Of a stretch of 64,000 bases of DNA, positions 1 through 9,661 are shown in pieces. This DNA comes from Nitrospirota bacterium (GTDB lineage: Bacteria; Nitrospirota; UBA9217): the NCBI GenBank assembly GCA_023229435.1, contig JALNZF010000001.1, forward strand, positions 186,001 to 250,000, in the 5' to 3' direction. The notes under the pieces are model-generated. The model did not search any database. It saw only the letters and a program-made list of their open reading frames with translations, and was not told the DNA's origin. A program made the translations under genes and the position numbers. Each line of letters opens with the position of its first letter. The first letter of the stretch is position 1.

Positions 1-725
1 AGATTGCAGCTCTGGCCGGTGCTGAATTCGACCTGTCCAGTCCGGAAGAACGTCAGCTGGCAGGCTTCACGCTTCACATAAAGGGCCTGCAGGGCGCCGA
101 TGATGCGCTTGCGCTCAAAGTCCCCTATCATCTTGCCCAGGCTGTGAAACAGGGGACGTTCTCGCCAACGGTAAGGTTTACGACCTTCAGTCCCGGAGAT
201 GCGATCACTGAGGGGTATTGCAAGATGAGCATTGACACTGAAGAGGGCCCGCGCAGGGAAGAACAAACGAGAAAAGAGGCCGCTGCAGTGCATGCCTATC
301 TCGCATCGGTTATTCCGGCTTTTAACGGTTCCTTTATTGCCGGGACTTCTCTCAAGGTGCTTGAGCGCGAAGGCAGAAGGGTCATGGGAGAGTACACGCT
401 TACGAAAGATGATGTCCTTTCCGCCAGAAAGTTTTCCGATGGGATTGTGAAGAATGCCTGGCCTATCGAACTCTGGGACCGGTTGAAAGGGACGGTTTAT
501 TACTATGTCCCTCGCGGAGATTATTATGAGATCCCGTTCAGGTGTATCACGGTCAAGAATGTTGAGAACCTGCTCACCGCGGGACGCTGCATATCGGTCA
601 CTCGTGAGGCGCTCGGTTCGACGCGCGTGATGGGCGCCTGCGTGGCGCTGGGGGAACAGGCTGGGAAAGCGGCGGCGTACCGGGTCAGGAACGGGAAGTA
701 TCCTGAGAACATAAAGGAGTATTGA
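1..725 (+). CDS. FAD-dependent oxidoreductase, C-terminal part (5' end outside window)
   Basis: The frame is open from base 3, so this is the 3' part of a gene that starts upstream; about 240 residues are visible. The sequence resembles the C-terminal half of the FAD_oxidored family: a YEIPFRCI stretch, then LLTAGRCISVTREALGSTR and a GEQAGKAAA helix, which in this family form the last part of the FAD-binding fold. The substrate cannot be told. The stop TGA at 723-725 is followed by a 215-base gap holding a repeat element, so coupling to the radical SAM genes downstream is not certain, although the strand is the same. Family call is good; function is open. Confidence 0.75.
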   Translation, partial: IAALAGAEFDLSSPEERQLAGFTLHIKGLQGADDALALKVPYHLAQAVKQGTFSPTVRFTTFSPGDAITEGYCKMSIDTEEGPRREEQTRKEAAAVHAYLASVIPAFNGSFIAGTSLKVLEREGRRVMGEYTLTKDDVLSARKFSDGIVKNAWPIELWDRLKGTVYYYVPRGDYYEIPFRCITVKNVENLLTAGRCISVTREALGSTRVMGACVALGEQAGKAAAYRVRNGKYPENIKEY

Positions 726-727
726 TA

Positions 728-903
728 AAAACGTAACTACTCAACACATCTGAACCCCGAAAGGTGTTACGCCAGATAGAAACCTTTCTATCCGCAGATT
801 TCGCAGATGGACGCAGATTTTAATAAAAAATAAGTCACGTTTGATTTAATCTGCGAAATCTGCGTAATCTGCGGACAATGTCTTGACCTGAGTAGTTACG
901 TTT
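728..903. repeat. MITE-like inverted-repeat element, copy 1
   Basis: The ends are a 15-base perfect inverted repeat: AAACGTAACTACTCA at 728-742 and its complement at 889-903. Inside is a second inverted pair made of short units around CGCAGATTT (791-820 and 845-875). The same terminal sequence bounds two other intergenic elements, near 43751 and 55112. There is no coding capacity, so if mobile it would need a transposase from elsewhere. Confidence 0.7.
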
Positions 904-940
904 CTTGTTGCTTGAACGTTTATCCAAATAGGGGGTCTTA

Positions 941-2380
941 GTGAAAATATTACTCGTCAAACCGCATCCTCAGCTGCTTGTGGCAAAGCGTCTCCAGGAG
1001 GGATTTCTTCACCTCGAACCGCTGGAGCTCGAAATGGTGGCCGGCGGTGTGCCGTTGGAAGATGAAGTGGTGATCCAGGACCTGAGCTTCGAGAAGGACC
1101 CGATCCTCGGTTTTCAGAACAAAGTACGCGAGATGAAGCCCCATATCGTTGGTTTCACCGGCTACAGCAGCCAGTCGGCCCTGGTCAAGACCCTGGCTGG
1201 TCTCGTGAAAAAGCATGATCCGAAGATCGTGACCGTGGTCGGCGGAACGCATGCCACGATCATACCTGCGGATTACGCATTGAACGGCGAGGGGATCGAC
1301 ATCATCGTGCGCGGCGAAGGGGGTACGGCATTCGCCGAGATCGTAAGACGCTTTAAAAAAGGCGAACCGCTCGCGTTCGGCGAAGCTGTTCTCTCACCCA
1401 AAGATCCTGGATTCGCGGAAAAGGCCGCGGCCCTGCCGCCGGAATTTCCTCCCGTGGACCAAATACCGCGGGCACGGCGCGAGCTGGTCGATCGCTCACG
1501 CTATTTCTGCGTCTGGACCTCAAGCACGGAGAAGAGGCTCGACACCATATTCCCGAGGACCGCGAGCATGCGCACGTCGACCGGATGCGCTTTTTCGTGC
1601 TCCTTTTGCGTTGTGCATCACTTGATGCGCGGCAAGTACCTCCAACGACAGCCCGAGGACGTGGTGGATGAGATCGAGAAGATCGCGGAGAACCATATTT
1701 ATTTCGTGGACGACGAGACGTTCCTGAACAAGGACCGGTTGACAAAGATCGCGAACCTGTTGCTCGAGAAGGGGATCAAAAAGAAGTATATCAGCTGGGC
1801 GCGCGCTGATACGATCGTAAAATATCCCGATTTGTTCAAACTCTGGAAGCAGGCCGGTCTCAGCGTGGTCTACGTCGGCCTCGAGGCCATGGTCGGATCG
1901 CGGCTCGACAAGTATAAGAAGCGGACGACCGTGGATACGAACCGAAAGGCCATAGAGATACTGAAAGAGATCGGCATCACCCTCCATGCGAGCTTCATGG
2001 TGGATCCGGACTTCTCGGTCCAGGACTTCAGGGATCTTGAAAAGGAAATCATGAAGGTCTGTCCGGCCGAGGTCACCTTCACCGTGTTTTCGCCGTCGCC
2101 CGGGACCGACCTCTGGCATACGCATAAGAACGATTATATTGTCGACCCCTATCTCTATTACGACTGCATGCATACCATACTGGCGACAAAGCTCGATATG
2201 AACACGTTCTACGCTCACTTCGCGAAACTGTCGCGGGTGGCCCTTCAGGCGAACCCGCTGCGGGTGAACAAGGTCAAAGTGCCGTTCAAGGAACTGGTGA
2301 GGATCATTTACCTCGGCACGCGGTATATTTTCGCCATGCGGAACATCTATAAGGATTATTTACCGAAGAAAAGAGCATGA
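941..2380 (+). CDS. B12-binding radical SAM protein
   Basis: 479 residues. The N-terminal ~170 residues look like a cobalamin-binding Rossmann domain (MKILLVKPHP start, VVGGTHATI at about 105, then a GEGGTAFAEI stretch). The radical SAM core follows with the CxxxCxxC cluster motif as CAFSCSFC near residue 218, and later VYVGLEA and FSPSPGTDLW segments typical of this class. Such enzymes do methylations, ring contractions or other radical chemistry; the substrate is not inferable. GTG start at 941 preceded by GGGGGT. The stop overlaps the next start (ATGA at 2377-2380), so it is translationally coupled to the acyl ligase. Confidence 0.85.
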   Translation: MKILLVKPHPQLLVAKRLQEGFLHLEPLELEMVAGGVPLEDEVVIQDLSFEKDPILGFQNKVREMKPHIVGFTGYSSQSALVKTLAGLVKKHDPKIVTVVGGTHATIIPADYALNGEGIDIIVRGEGGTAFAEIVRRFKKGEPLAFGEAVLSPKDPGFAEKAAALPPEFPPVDQIPRARRELVDRSRYFCVWTSSTEKRLDTIFPRTASMRTSTGCAFSCSFCVVHHLMRGKYLQRQPEDVVDEIEKIAENHIYFVDDETFLNKDRLTKIANLLLEKGIKKKYISWARADTIVKYPDLFKLWKQAGLSVVYVGLEAMVGSRLDKYKKRTTVDTNRKAIEILKEIGITLHASFMVDPDFSVQDFRDLEKEIMKVCPAEVTFTVFSPSPGTDLWHTHKNDYIVDPYLYYDCMHTILATKLDMNTFYAHFAKLSRVALQANPLRVNKVKVPFKELVRIIYLGTRYIFAMRNIYKDYLPKKRA

Positions 2381-3804
2381 ACATATTTGACACTATAAAG
2401 CGCGAGACGGAAGCGCTCTCGCAGAAGACCGCGGTTATTGAGGATGATGACCGCATTACCTATGGGCAGCTGATCAACGGCGCGGAACGGCTTGCCGATA
2501 CCTTGCGTCAGCGCGGTGTCGGCCGGCTCCATCGCGTCGGTCTTTTCTGCGATGACAGTATAGACTATATTATCGCGAGTCTGGCAATATTATCTCTCTC
2601 GGCGGTTGTCGTTCCGATTTCTCCGGAGCAGACGGCTGAAGAAGCGGAGAACGTCATCAACATAATCGACATTGATTATCTGATCGCCGAACCGCGTCTG
2701 TGGCAGGGTGGATACGGCGATCCGCTGCAATCGAACGGTCTCTTTAAAAAAGAATTCACCATCGTGAAAAGGACGACGAGAGAGCGCCCGAAGGCAGAGT
2801 ATTTCAGGATCAACCCGGCGTTTATCCGGTTCAGTTCCGGCACGACCGGCATGAGCAAAGGCGTGGTCCTTTCTCATGAGGCGATCATAGAACGGACCGA
2901 TGCCGCGGACAAAGGGTTGCAGATAACGTCGAACGATACGGTGCTCTGGGTCCTGTCCATGAGCTTTCATTTTGTGGTTACGATTCTCCTGTTCCTGCGC
3001 CGCGGCGCGACTATCGTGCTCTGCGGTCATCGATATCCGATATCCCTCATAGAGGGGATCAAGTCGCATAAGGGGACGTTTATCTATTCATCGCCGTTTT
3101 ATTACAGCCTCCTGGCCCGCACCGTGGCCCTGCCCGGAGATGCCTTGCAACATATCCGTCTTGCGGTCTCAACGGCCATGAAGCTTCCCGAACAGGTGGC
3201 AGAGGAGTTTTTTGCCAAGTTCGGTCTTGAGCTGACCGAGGCCTATGGGATCATCGAGGTCGGTTTGCCGTTTATCCGCCTTTCGGGAGATAAGGATAAA
3301 CGAGGCTCCGTGGGCAAGCCGCTGCCGGATTTCGAGATATTTCTCGACAAGAAGGATGCCGATGGAGTAGGGGAGATCAGGATCAAGGGCAAGGGGATGC
3401 TCGATGCCTATTATTCTCCCTGGCAGGGCAGGGAGGCGATCTTGAACGATGGATGGTTCAAGACCGGCGATCTGGGGAAAATAGACCAGGACGGCTTCCT
3501 GACCATTGTAGGCAGGGAAAAGGACGTCATCAATTTTGTGGGAATGAAAGTATTCGCCCAGGAAGTGGAGTCTGTTCTTAATACGCATCCTCAGGTGAAG
3601 GAGTCTCTGGTGTACGGCGCTGCGCACGCTCAATGCGGTCAGCTTCCCATGGCGAAGATCGTATTACGGGACAAGAACGATGTTATGGATGCGAATGTTC
3701 TGAGGCGGTTCTGCTACCAGCGCCTGGCGCGGTACAAAGTACCGAAGGATTTTGAATTTGTGGACCAGTTGGCGAAAACCGCAAGTGGAAAGTTGAAGAG
3801 ATGA
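2377..3804 (+). CDS. AMP-forming acyl-CoA synthetase / adenylate ligase
   Basis: 475 residues, ANL superfamily. Visible motifs: the phosphate-binding loop FSSGTTGMSKG near 151, the TEAYGIIE region near 290, YSPW...DGWFKTGDLG near 350-370, the hinge GREKDVINFVGMKV, and the C-terminal catalytic lysine segment TASGKLKR at the very end. It should activate a carboxylic acid as acyl-AMP and pass it to CoA or a carrier protein. It is sandwiched by ATGA overlaps between two B12-radical SAM genes, so the acid probably belongs to the same pathway. It is slightly short for the family (typically 500-550) but keeps both domains. Confidence 0.87.
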   Translation: MNIFDTIKRETEALSQKTAVIEDDDRITYGQLINGAERLADTLRQRGVGRLHRVGLFCDDSIDYIIASLAILSLSAVVVPISPEQTAEEAENVINIIDIDYLIAEPRLWQGGYGDPLQSNGLFKKEFTIVKRTTRERPKAEYFRINPAFIRFSSGTTGMSKGVVLSHEAIIERTDAADKGLQITSNDTVLWVLSMSFHFVVTILLFLRRGATIVLCGHRYPISLIEGIKSHKGTFIYSSPFYYSLLARTVALPGDALQHIRLAVSTAMKLPEQVAEEFFAKFGLELTEAYGIIEVGLPFIRLSGDKDKRGSVGKPLPDFEIFLDKKDADGVGEIRIKGKGMLDAYYSPWQGREAILNDGWFKTGDLGKIDQDGFLTIVGREKDVINFVGMKVFAQEVESVLNTHPQVKESLVYGAAHAQCGQLPMAKIVLRDKNDVMDANVLRRFCYQRLARYKVPKDFEFVDQLAKTASGKLKR

Positions 3805-5228
3805 AAATCCTGCTGATCAATCCCTTTGGCTCGAATTGGGTCGAAGGCAGGGAAGACGTTTCCGAGACCGCCATTCGCATGGCGCCGATCGGAATCCTGT
3901 CTATCGCCGCCTATTTGCTGGAAAAAAGGCATGAGGTGGAGGTTCACGACTGCCGGGGCGCTGTCAGCCGCATCGGCGCTGACGATGTCCTCTCCCGAGT
4001 CAAGTCCTTCAAACCCGATATGATCGGTTTCACGGCAGTGACGTCAGGTTTTCTGAATGCCTATCGCCTGACGGAGGAGATAAAAAAAACGGTTTCTGAT
4101 GTTACGATCATTTTCGGCGGCGTGCATGTCTCTGCTCTGCGCGCGAAGATTCTTGAATCCTATCCCGCCATCGACTTTCTGGTCACCGGTGAGGGAGAGA
4201 AGGCCATGGCCGAGCTTGCCGCGGGAGCAAAGCTTGGCTCGATCCAGGGACTGGTGTATCGCGAGGGCACGGAGATCAGGGACAACGGTCTCAGAAACGA
4301 TCTGTGCGAGCTTGATTCACTGCCATTTCCCGCGTACCACAAGCTTGAAGGGTTCCCGAAAAAGTTCGAGGCTGCGCTGTTCAATTACCCGAAAGCGCCG
4401 TCAGCGACGATTATTTCAAGCCGGGGCTGTCCCTACCAGTGTTCGTATTGCGACCGCTCGGTGTACCGCAGAAGTTTTCGATATAACTCCGCTGAATATC
4501 TTTACGATCATATGGCCTTCCTGAAAAAAGAATTCAATATCCGGCACGTTTTCTTCTATGATGACCTGTTCACCTTCAACCGCGAGAGGATCGAAAAATT
4601 CTGCGGACTCTTGCAGACCAGACCGCTGGGAATGACCTTTAATTGCGCTGTGCGCGTGGGGCATATCGATGACGCGCTGCTCAAGATGCTCAAGGCATCA
4701 GGCTGCTGGATGGTGAGCCTCGGCATAGAGTCGGGCGCACCCGAGATCCTTGCCCGGCATAAAACTAAAGTGGATTTCAACGAAATGAAGACCACCGTCA
4801 AACGGATCCAGAAGAGCGGGCTGAGGGCCAAGGGCCTTTTCATGATGGGACTTCCTGGTGAAACAGAGGAAACGATAAAAGTGACGGCCGATTTCATCAC
4901 GGACCTTGAACTCGATGACATGAACATGACCAAATTCACGCCTTTTCCCGGATCCCCCATCTACCAGACCATTCGTGAAGAAGGCGTGTTTGAGGAAAAG
5001 TGGGAACTCATGAACTGCCTGAACTTTGTCTTCGTGCCCCGGGGGATCGAGTCCAAGGAGCGGCTCGATGAACTTTACAAACAGTTCATCAAGCGTTTTT
5101 ACACCGGGAAGAACTGGACCCGTAAATTCGGTCCGCTGATGTTCAAGTCTCCCCACAGTACCTATCGGATTTTCAGGAACCTGCCGACGTTTCTCAAGAT
5201 CAAGCGTGATTTTGAGCCGAAAAAATAG
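3801..5228 (+). CDS. B12-binding radical SAM protein
   Basis: 475 residues with a cobalamin-binding N-terminal domain (MKILLINPFGSNW start; IIFGGVHVSAL near 100; VTGEGEKAMAEL) and a radical SAM core with CPYQCSYC near 211. HVFFYDDLF, GIESGAPEIL and FTPFPGSPIY are the usual conserved stretches of the B12-rSAM group. The start overlaps the ligase stop as ATGA (3801-3804). It is a distant relative of the enzyme at 941-2380 rather than a duplicate: the cluster motif and C-terminal regions differ. Substrate unknown. Confidence 0.85.
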   Translation: MKILLINPFGSNWVEGREDVSETAIRMAPIGILSIAAYLLEKRHEVEVHDCRGAVSRIGADDVLSRVKSFKPDMIGFTAVTSGFLNAYRLTEEIKKTVSDVTIIFGGVHVSALRAKILESYPAIDFLVTGEGEKAMAELAAGAKLGSIQGLVYREGTEIRDNGLRNDLCELDSLPFPAYHKLEGFPKKFEAALFNYPKAPSATIISSRGCPYQCSYCDRSVYRRSFRYNSAEYLYDHMAFLKKEFNIRHVFFYDDLFTFNRERIEKFCGLLQTRPLGMTFNCAVRVGHIDDALLKMLKASGCWMVSLGIESGAPEILARHKTKVDFNEMKTTVKRIQKSGLRAKGLFMMGLPGETEETIKVTADFITDLELDDMNMTKFTPFPGSPIYQTIREEGVFEEKWELMNCLNFVFVPRGIESKERLDELYKQFIKRFYTGKNWTRKFGPLMFKSPHSTYRIFRNLPTFLKIKRDFEPKK

Positions 5229-5558
5229 AGGTATCTGTCCGGTATTGTTCTGATAGAAAATTGTAATGCCCTAAAACACCCTCCCGGCTCGATCCGCCGT
5301 ATTGCCAAAACCAACCACAGAGAACACCGAGAAAATATTGAAATATTAAGCGGGTATGGGAAAACATCTAAGCTCCCCCTCTGTGCTCTCATTGAAAGAG
5401 GGGCGTGAACGGTTATACTGGCTGAAACTGCGTCAGGCGACGGGCATCATATCCGAACGGACCAGGCGTCAGTGCGCAGGGTAGGCCCCACTCATATGTT
5501 GCAAAATCCCATAGCCGTAAAATACCCCATATTTATGATGGATACTCGGCAAAACATG
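5229..5558. other. Intergenic region with weak inverted repeat
   Basis: No convincing gene is visible on either strand. Around 5308-5392 a CACAGAG-containing stretch and its approximate complement (CCCTCTGTGCTCTC) flank an AT-rich centre, which resembles a decayed intergenic repeat element. The region probably also ends the radical SAM operon, but no clear terminator is seen. Confidence 0.4.
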
Positions 5559-5588
5559 TTGACAAGACAAAGAGCTCACTGTTATACT
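5559..5588 (+). promoter_or_regulatory. Sigma-70-type promoter for the STAND regulator
   Basis: TTGACA at 5559-5564, then 18 bases, then TATACT at 5583-5588 (or 17 bases to TTATAC). The -35 is perfect and the -10 matches five of six. It would give a leader of about 105 bases before the start codon at 5705. Confidence 0.6.
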
Positions 5589-5704
5589 TGACCCGCTATT
5601 GTCGATTTATCGCTTCAGATTTCCATTTATGAGATTCAGCAGGCGCGCCTTGCGACGAAACGAGGTAGTGGACCTGAATAATTGCTCCACAGAATAGATC
5701 ACCG

Positions 5705-8700
5705 ATGGAAGCCAAGCGTTACAATACGATAACAAAAATAACCTGCCCTGTTCTCTTCGGGATCATAAAACGGCAGCGCTTGTTCACCCATCTTGATATG
5801 GAGAAAAACAAGCGAATTATATGGGTCTCAGGACCGGGAGGATCTGGCAAAACCACGCTCGTTGCCTCTTTTCTCGCGTCTCGCAAGGTTCCGACGCTCT
5901 GGTACCAGGCGGATGCTGGAGACGCGGACTTGGCGACGTTCTTCTATTATTTGAGCCTTGCCGCCAAGAAAGCCGCGCCCAAGGCGAGGAAACCACTTCC
6001 CATTTTGACCCCGGAATACCTGCTCGGAGTTGAAGTTTTCGCACGCAGGTACTTTGAAGGTCTCTATGGGCGATTAAAGAAGCCATCCGCTATCGTCATC
6101 GACAATTATCAAGATGTGCCACCCGGCTCCGGGCTCCACGAAATCATCCATGCCGGTTTTTCCCAGGTTCCCGAAGGCCTCCAGATTATCCTGATCAGCA
6201 GAAATGAACCCCCGTTCGCTCTCATGCGTCTGCAGGCCAACAATGTCATGGCTGTACTCAGATGGGACGAACTCAGGCTCGATCCCATTGAAATCGAAGA
6301 ATTCGTACGGCTGAAGCTGGGGAAGAGGCTGGAACCAGAAGCGTTGCGCCGTTTGCGCGACACGACCGACGGGTGGGCGGCCGGCTTGGTGCTCATGGTT
6401 GAAGGGGGCGCGTCCGAGAAAGCCATGACGCCCGCACAGACAACGCTTCCCAAAGAGCGAATATTTGAATATTTCGCGGCAGAGGTCTTCGAGAGATTGG
6501 GAAAAGAAACCCAGGAGTTGCTTCTCAAAACAGCATACCTTCCCAAACTAACTGCTGCAATGGCACATAAACTCACCAGCCTGGACAAAGCCGAACAAAT
6601 TTTGTCTGACCTGAACCGTCACAATTTCTTTACGACAAAGCATGCTCAGCATGACACCGCATATCAATACCATCCGCTTTTCCGTGAATTTTTACTGGCC
6701 CACTGCGGTCGCGTGTTCTCCATGGTTGAGCTTACAAGCCTCAAGATTGGCACCGCAATCATACTCGAGGAAGCCGGACAGGGAGAAGCGGCGGTAGAAC
6801 TATTTCAGCAGGCAGGCGACTGGCAAAATGCGGCCCGATTGATTGCGAGTCTTGCGCCCGGCATTATCGCGCAGGGCCGCGCGCTTGTAGTACAAGGCTG
6901 GGCGGCCCGATTTCCGCTGGATGCGCTTGAACGGGCGCCCTGGCTACTCTATTGGCGTGGCATTGCCATGATGCCCTATAGCCCGGTGAAGAGCAGAGAA
7001 GATTTCGAAAGAACATTTGAGCTTTTTAAAGGCAATGATGACAGGGCAGGCTTGTATCTTTCCTGGGCTGGGGCGGTGGATAGCATTTTCTTCGGCTCCG
7101 AATTTACCATGCTTGATCGGCTGATTTCCATCATGGGAAAAATGCGGAGGGAATATCCGGAATTTCCATCCGAGGAGATCGAGGCTGTAGTTGGCGTGGG
7201 TATGTTCAGCGCGCTTGCGTGGAGACAGCCATCCCACCATGAGATTCCACTTTGGGAGACACGGGCATGGAATGTGCTGCGCGCTTTTCCTGATGAGAAC
7301 CTTCGCATTAAATCGGGAATGTATATCGTGGTCTATAATTTGTGGGTTGGAGAAGTAGACAAAGCCCGTTCAGCGCTTGACATACTTTTTGAAACGGTAA
7401 AATCGGAGAAAGTCACCGACTTCATGCGATTGTCCGTAAAAACCACTGAAGCGCTCTATCTCTTCTTCACTGGCGCTTGCGAAACCTGCGTTAAAACGGT
7501 CCGTGAAACGATTGCTCTCGCAGGAAAAACCGGCATCCATGTGTGGGATGTTCATGTTACTGAACATGGTATCGCCGCAGCCCTGAGCATGGGTGATTTG
7601 GGTCTCGCTGAAACTCTTTTAAAAACCATAAATACGGATCCCGCCGCGATCCGACGACTTGATTATGCTGTATATCAATTGATCAAAGCATGGGAATGCA
7701 TGAGCAAAGCCTCAATGAGTGCAGCAATACAAGCCTGTCAGGAAGCAACCGATCTATTCCGGAACATAGGATTTATTCCAGCAATTGCGGCCAGCTGTAT
7801 TTTTACGTGCGAAGCGCTTTACGAATATGATAAAAAAGAGGAAGCCCGGCACTATTTATCTCAAGCATATAAAATTGCGATAAGCATGAAGAGCTCCATG
7901 CTTGCGTACATGTGTTACATAATTGAGGCCGATCAAGCATATAGCAGTGAACAGGAAAGAAAAGGGTTGGGGCTGCTTCGGAAGGCGATGAAACTTGGCC
8001 GCGACAAAGGCTTCTCAAATATGTATCTTTGGCGGCCAGAGGTCATGGCGAACCTTTGCGCAAAGGCACTGGAGGCCGGAATCGAGACGGAATATGTCCA
8101 GAGTCTTATCCGTAGGCGCGGACTTGTGCCGGTGGAAAATTCTATTGTCCCAGAAAACTGGCCATATCCGCTGCAAGTGCATACCTTGGGAAGATTCGAG
8201 ATCTTGGAGGACGGGAAACCTGTTGTTTTTTCCGGCAAGGCGCAACAGAAACCGCTTGCGCTGCTCAAAGCGCTCATTGCCCTGGGGGGGGAGGCTGTGC
8301 CCGAGGAGCGGATTGCCGATGCCCTTTGGCCCGAGGCGGACGGATATTCGGCGCACCGATCCTGCGAACTGGCCTTGTACCGCCTGCGAAAAATTCTCGG
8401 CAACGACAATGCGGTTCGGCTTCATGCCGGCAAGCTCACTCTTGACCTGAGGCATTGCTCAGTGGATGTACGGAACCTTGAACGGATGATTGAGATGGCC
8501 GAACAGGGCTGGAGGGCGCTTCAGGAGGACGTGAAGGGGAAAAGGAGCGAGAAGGAAAGAGTTTGTCGGAAGGATGTTGTTCAACTGACGGAAAAGATCC
8601 TTTCGCAGTATAAAGGACACTTTCTAACGGGCGATGTAAAGGAGCCTTGGACATCGGCGCTTCGGGACCGCCTGAAAAGCAAGTTCATCCATTTCACGGG

Positions 8701-8950
8701 TATGCTGGGCAGGCACTGGGAAGAAGAGGGAAAGCTCGATCTGTCCGCTGCCTGTTTTCAAAAAGGGATTGAAATCGATGATTTATGCGAAGAATTCTAT
8801 CAACGGCTCATGGTCTGCAATCTCAAGCTCGGCCGCAAGGCCGAAGCGGCTACGACCTATCAATGTTGCTGTAATCGTCTATTAACAGCTCTCGGCATCA
8901 CTCCATCGTCAATAACGGAAGAAATTTATCGCGCTATCAGCAGCGCATGA
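5705..8950 (+). CDS. MalT/SARP-like STAND ATPase transcriptional regulator with BTAD domain
   Basis: 1,081 residues. Order: NTPase with Walker A GPGGSGKTTL near residue 47 and an IVIDNYQDV Walker B-like segment near 131; a winged/helical region; a long alpha-helical TPR-like solenoid (about 350-800); then a C-terminal winged helix (LQVHTLGRFEIL...KPLALLKALIALGG...LWPEADG...LYRLRKILG, about 820-910) followed by a bacterial transcriptional activator domain to the end. Such proteins switch between ADP- and ATP-bound states on binding a ligand and then activate transcription. Targets are not evident; the envelope genes downstream are candidates only by position. A run of eight G lies in frame at 8284-8291. 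Confidence 0.85.
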   Translation: MEAKRYNTITKITCPVLFGIIKRQRLFTHLDMEKNKRIIWVSGPGGSGKTTLVASFLASRKVPTLWYQADAGDADLATFFYYLSLAAKKAAPKARKPLPILTPEYLLGVEVFARRYFEGLYGRLKKPSAIVIDNYQDVPPGSGLHEIIHAGFSQVPEGLQIILISRNEPPFALMRLQANNVMAVLRWDELRLDPIEIEEFVRLKLGKRLEPEALRRLRDTTDGWAAGLVLMVEGGASEKAMTPAQTTLPKERIFEYFAAEVFERLGKETQELLLKTAYLPKLTAAMAHKLTSLDKAEQILSDLNRHNFFTTKHAQHDTAYQYHPLFREFLLAHCGRVFSMVELTSLKIGTAIILEEAGQGEAAVELFQQAGDWQNAARLIASLAPGIIAQGRALVVQGWAARFPLDALERAPWLLYWRGIAMMPYSPVKSREDFERTFELFKGNDDRAGLYLSWAGAVDSIFFGSEFTMLDRLISIMGKMRREYPEFPSEEIEAVVGVGMFSALAWRQPSHHEIPLWETRAWNVLRAFPDENLRIKSGMYIVVYNLWVGEVDKARSALDILFETVKSEKVTDFMRLSVKTTEALYLFFTGACETCVKTVRETIALAGKTGIHVWDVHVTEHGIAAALSMGDLGLAETLLKTINTDPAAIRRLDYAVYQLIKAWECMSKASMSAAIQACQEATDLFRNIGFIPAIAASCIFTCEALYEYDKKEEARHYLSQAYKIAISMKSSMLAYMCYIIEADQAYSSEQERKGLGLLRKAMKLGRDKGFSNMYLWRPEVMANLCAKALEAGIETEYVQSLIRRRGLVPVENSIVPENWPYPLQVHTLGRFEILEDGKPVVFSGKAQQKPLALLKALIALGGEAVPEERIADALWPEADGYSAHRSCELALYRLRKILGNDNAVRLHAGKLTLDLRHCSVDVRNLERMIEMAEQGWRALQEDVKGKRSEKERVCRKDVVQLTEKILSQYKGHFLTGDVKEPWTSALRDRLKSKFIHFTGMLGRHWEEEGKLDLSAACFQKGIEIDDLCEEFYQRLMVCNLKLGRKAEAATTYQCCCNRLLTALGITPSSITEEIYRAISSA

Positions 8951-8973
8951 TGTTTTCCGTTACTTTCCCTGTT

Positions 8974-9147
8974 TTATTCTGCGATCTTTACAGATTTCTT
9001 TGCGAGGTTGTCGTCGATTTCGGCATGTCATGGTATTGATGATCGTTTATTTTGACCCGGATTCAACCACCATGAATGGCGACTGCCTACCCGTATGAAT
9101 TCGCATCCATGGGCTCGCAGATACTTCAGCAGCGCTTCCCGCTTCAT
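8974..9147 (-). pseudogene. hicA: hicA toxin, interrupted by an in-frame TGA
   Basis: On the minus strand, MKREALLKYLRAHGCEF followed by a GSRHSWWLNP segment matches the HicA mRNA-interferase fold, including the catalytic-histidine region (G-x-x-H-x-x-W/Y). The frame meets TGA at 9030-9028 exactly where HicA proteins normally read Arg in the P-R-H motif, then continues in the same frame as H-A-E-I-D-D-N-L-A-K-K to TAA at 8976-8974. A single CGA-to-TGA change would explain it. The start ATG overlaps the end of hicB as ATGA, the normal arrangement for this pair. Probably inactive. Confidence 0.75.
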
Positions 9148-9356
9148 ACGGTAATTGACTCTTCTATGTACTCGGAACCGACTGCGGATATGGCATCCTG
9201 ACGGATAAAATCAAGGGCCTCCTTGAGCGTTTGTCGAAGACTGTCGATCAACTCCTCGCGTGTTCGTTCCTGGCAATTTATCCCGGGTATTTCCTCTATC
9301 CAGCCGATCCATCAGTTCTCCGATTGTTTCATTACAGCGGTGTATTGTCTGTCCAC
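9144..9356 (-). pseudogene. hicB: hicB antitoxin, interrupted by an in-frame TGA
   Basis: From a GTG at 9356 with GGAGG seven bases upstream, the minus strand encodes VDRQYTAVMKQSEN, then TGA at 9314-9312, then WIGWIEEIPGINCQERT and REELIDSLRQTLKEALDFI. This is the HicB partial RNase H-like fold, with the usual E-[IL]-P-G and R-T-x-E-E-L segments. The single stop in an otherwise uninterrupted frame of 71 codons marks a recent nonsense mutation. It overlaps hicA by four bases. Both genes of the pair are broken, so this is a dying module. Confidence 0.75.
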
Positions 9357-9661
9357 AATGTGTCCTCCGTTCCGGACTGTTTCGATCATAGCAACATTGT
9401 ATGATATGCACGTTTGCATTTCAAGTGGTATTTCGGTTTCGCGGTAGCTAATGACATTCGATTTGATGCGAACAAGCCACCCCGGTCGAAAACGTCACTA
9501 TCTTGTCGTTGCGGAAACAACCCTCCTCCTAAAATTACAATTTGCGCGAATCCGTGTGTTATCCGTGTGTTTCCGTCTTGTATAATCTCCTCGGTAAAAA
9601 CATACATCTTCGGCCCCGGCTTGCCGAATGATACCGGCTATAGCTGGTTCAAGAGGGATTA
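9357..9661. other. Intergenic region
   Basis: Lies between the divergent hicBA remnant and the XRE gene. It contains a short near-tandem stretch (AATCCGTGTGTTATCCGTGTGTTTCC, around 9549-9574) of the kind found in intergenic repeats. Short open frames exist on both strands, but none looks like a protein. Confidence 0.4.

Noticed and set aside
8974..9356. Possible TGA recoding (both hic genes stop at TGA)
   Set aside because: Many intact genes here end in TGA (e.g. 3804, 8950, 63255), so TGA is a normal stop.
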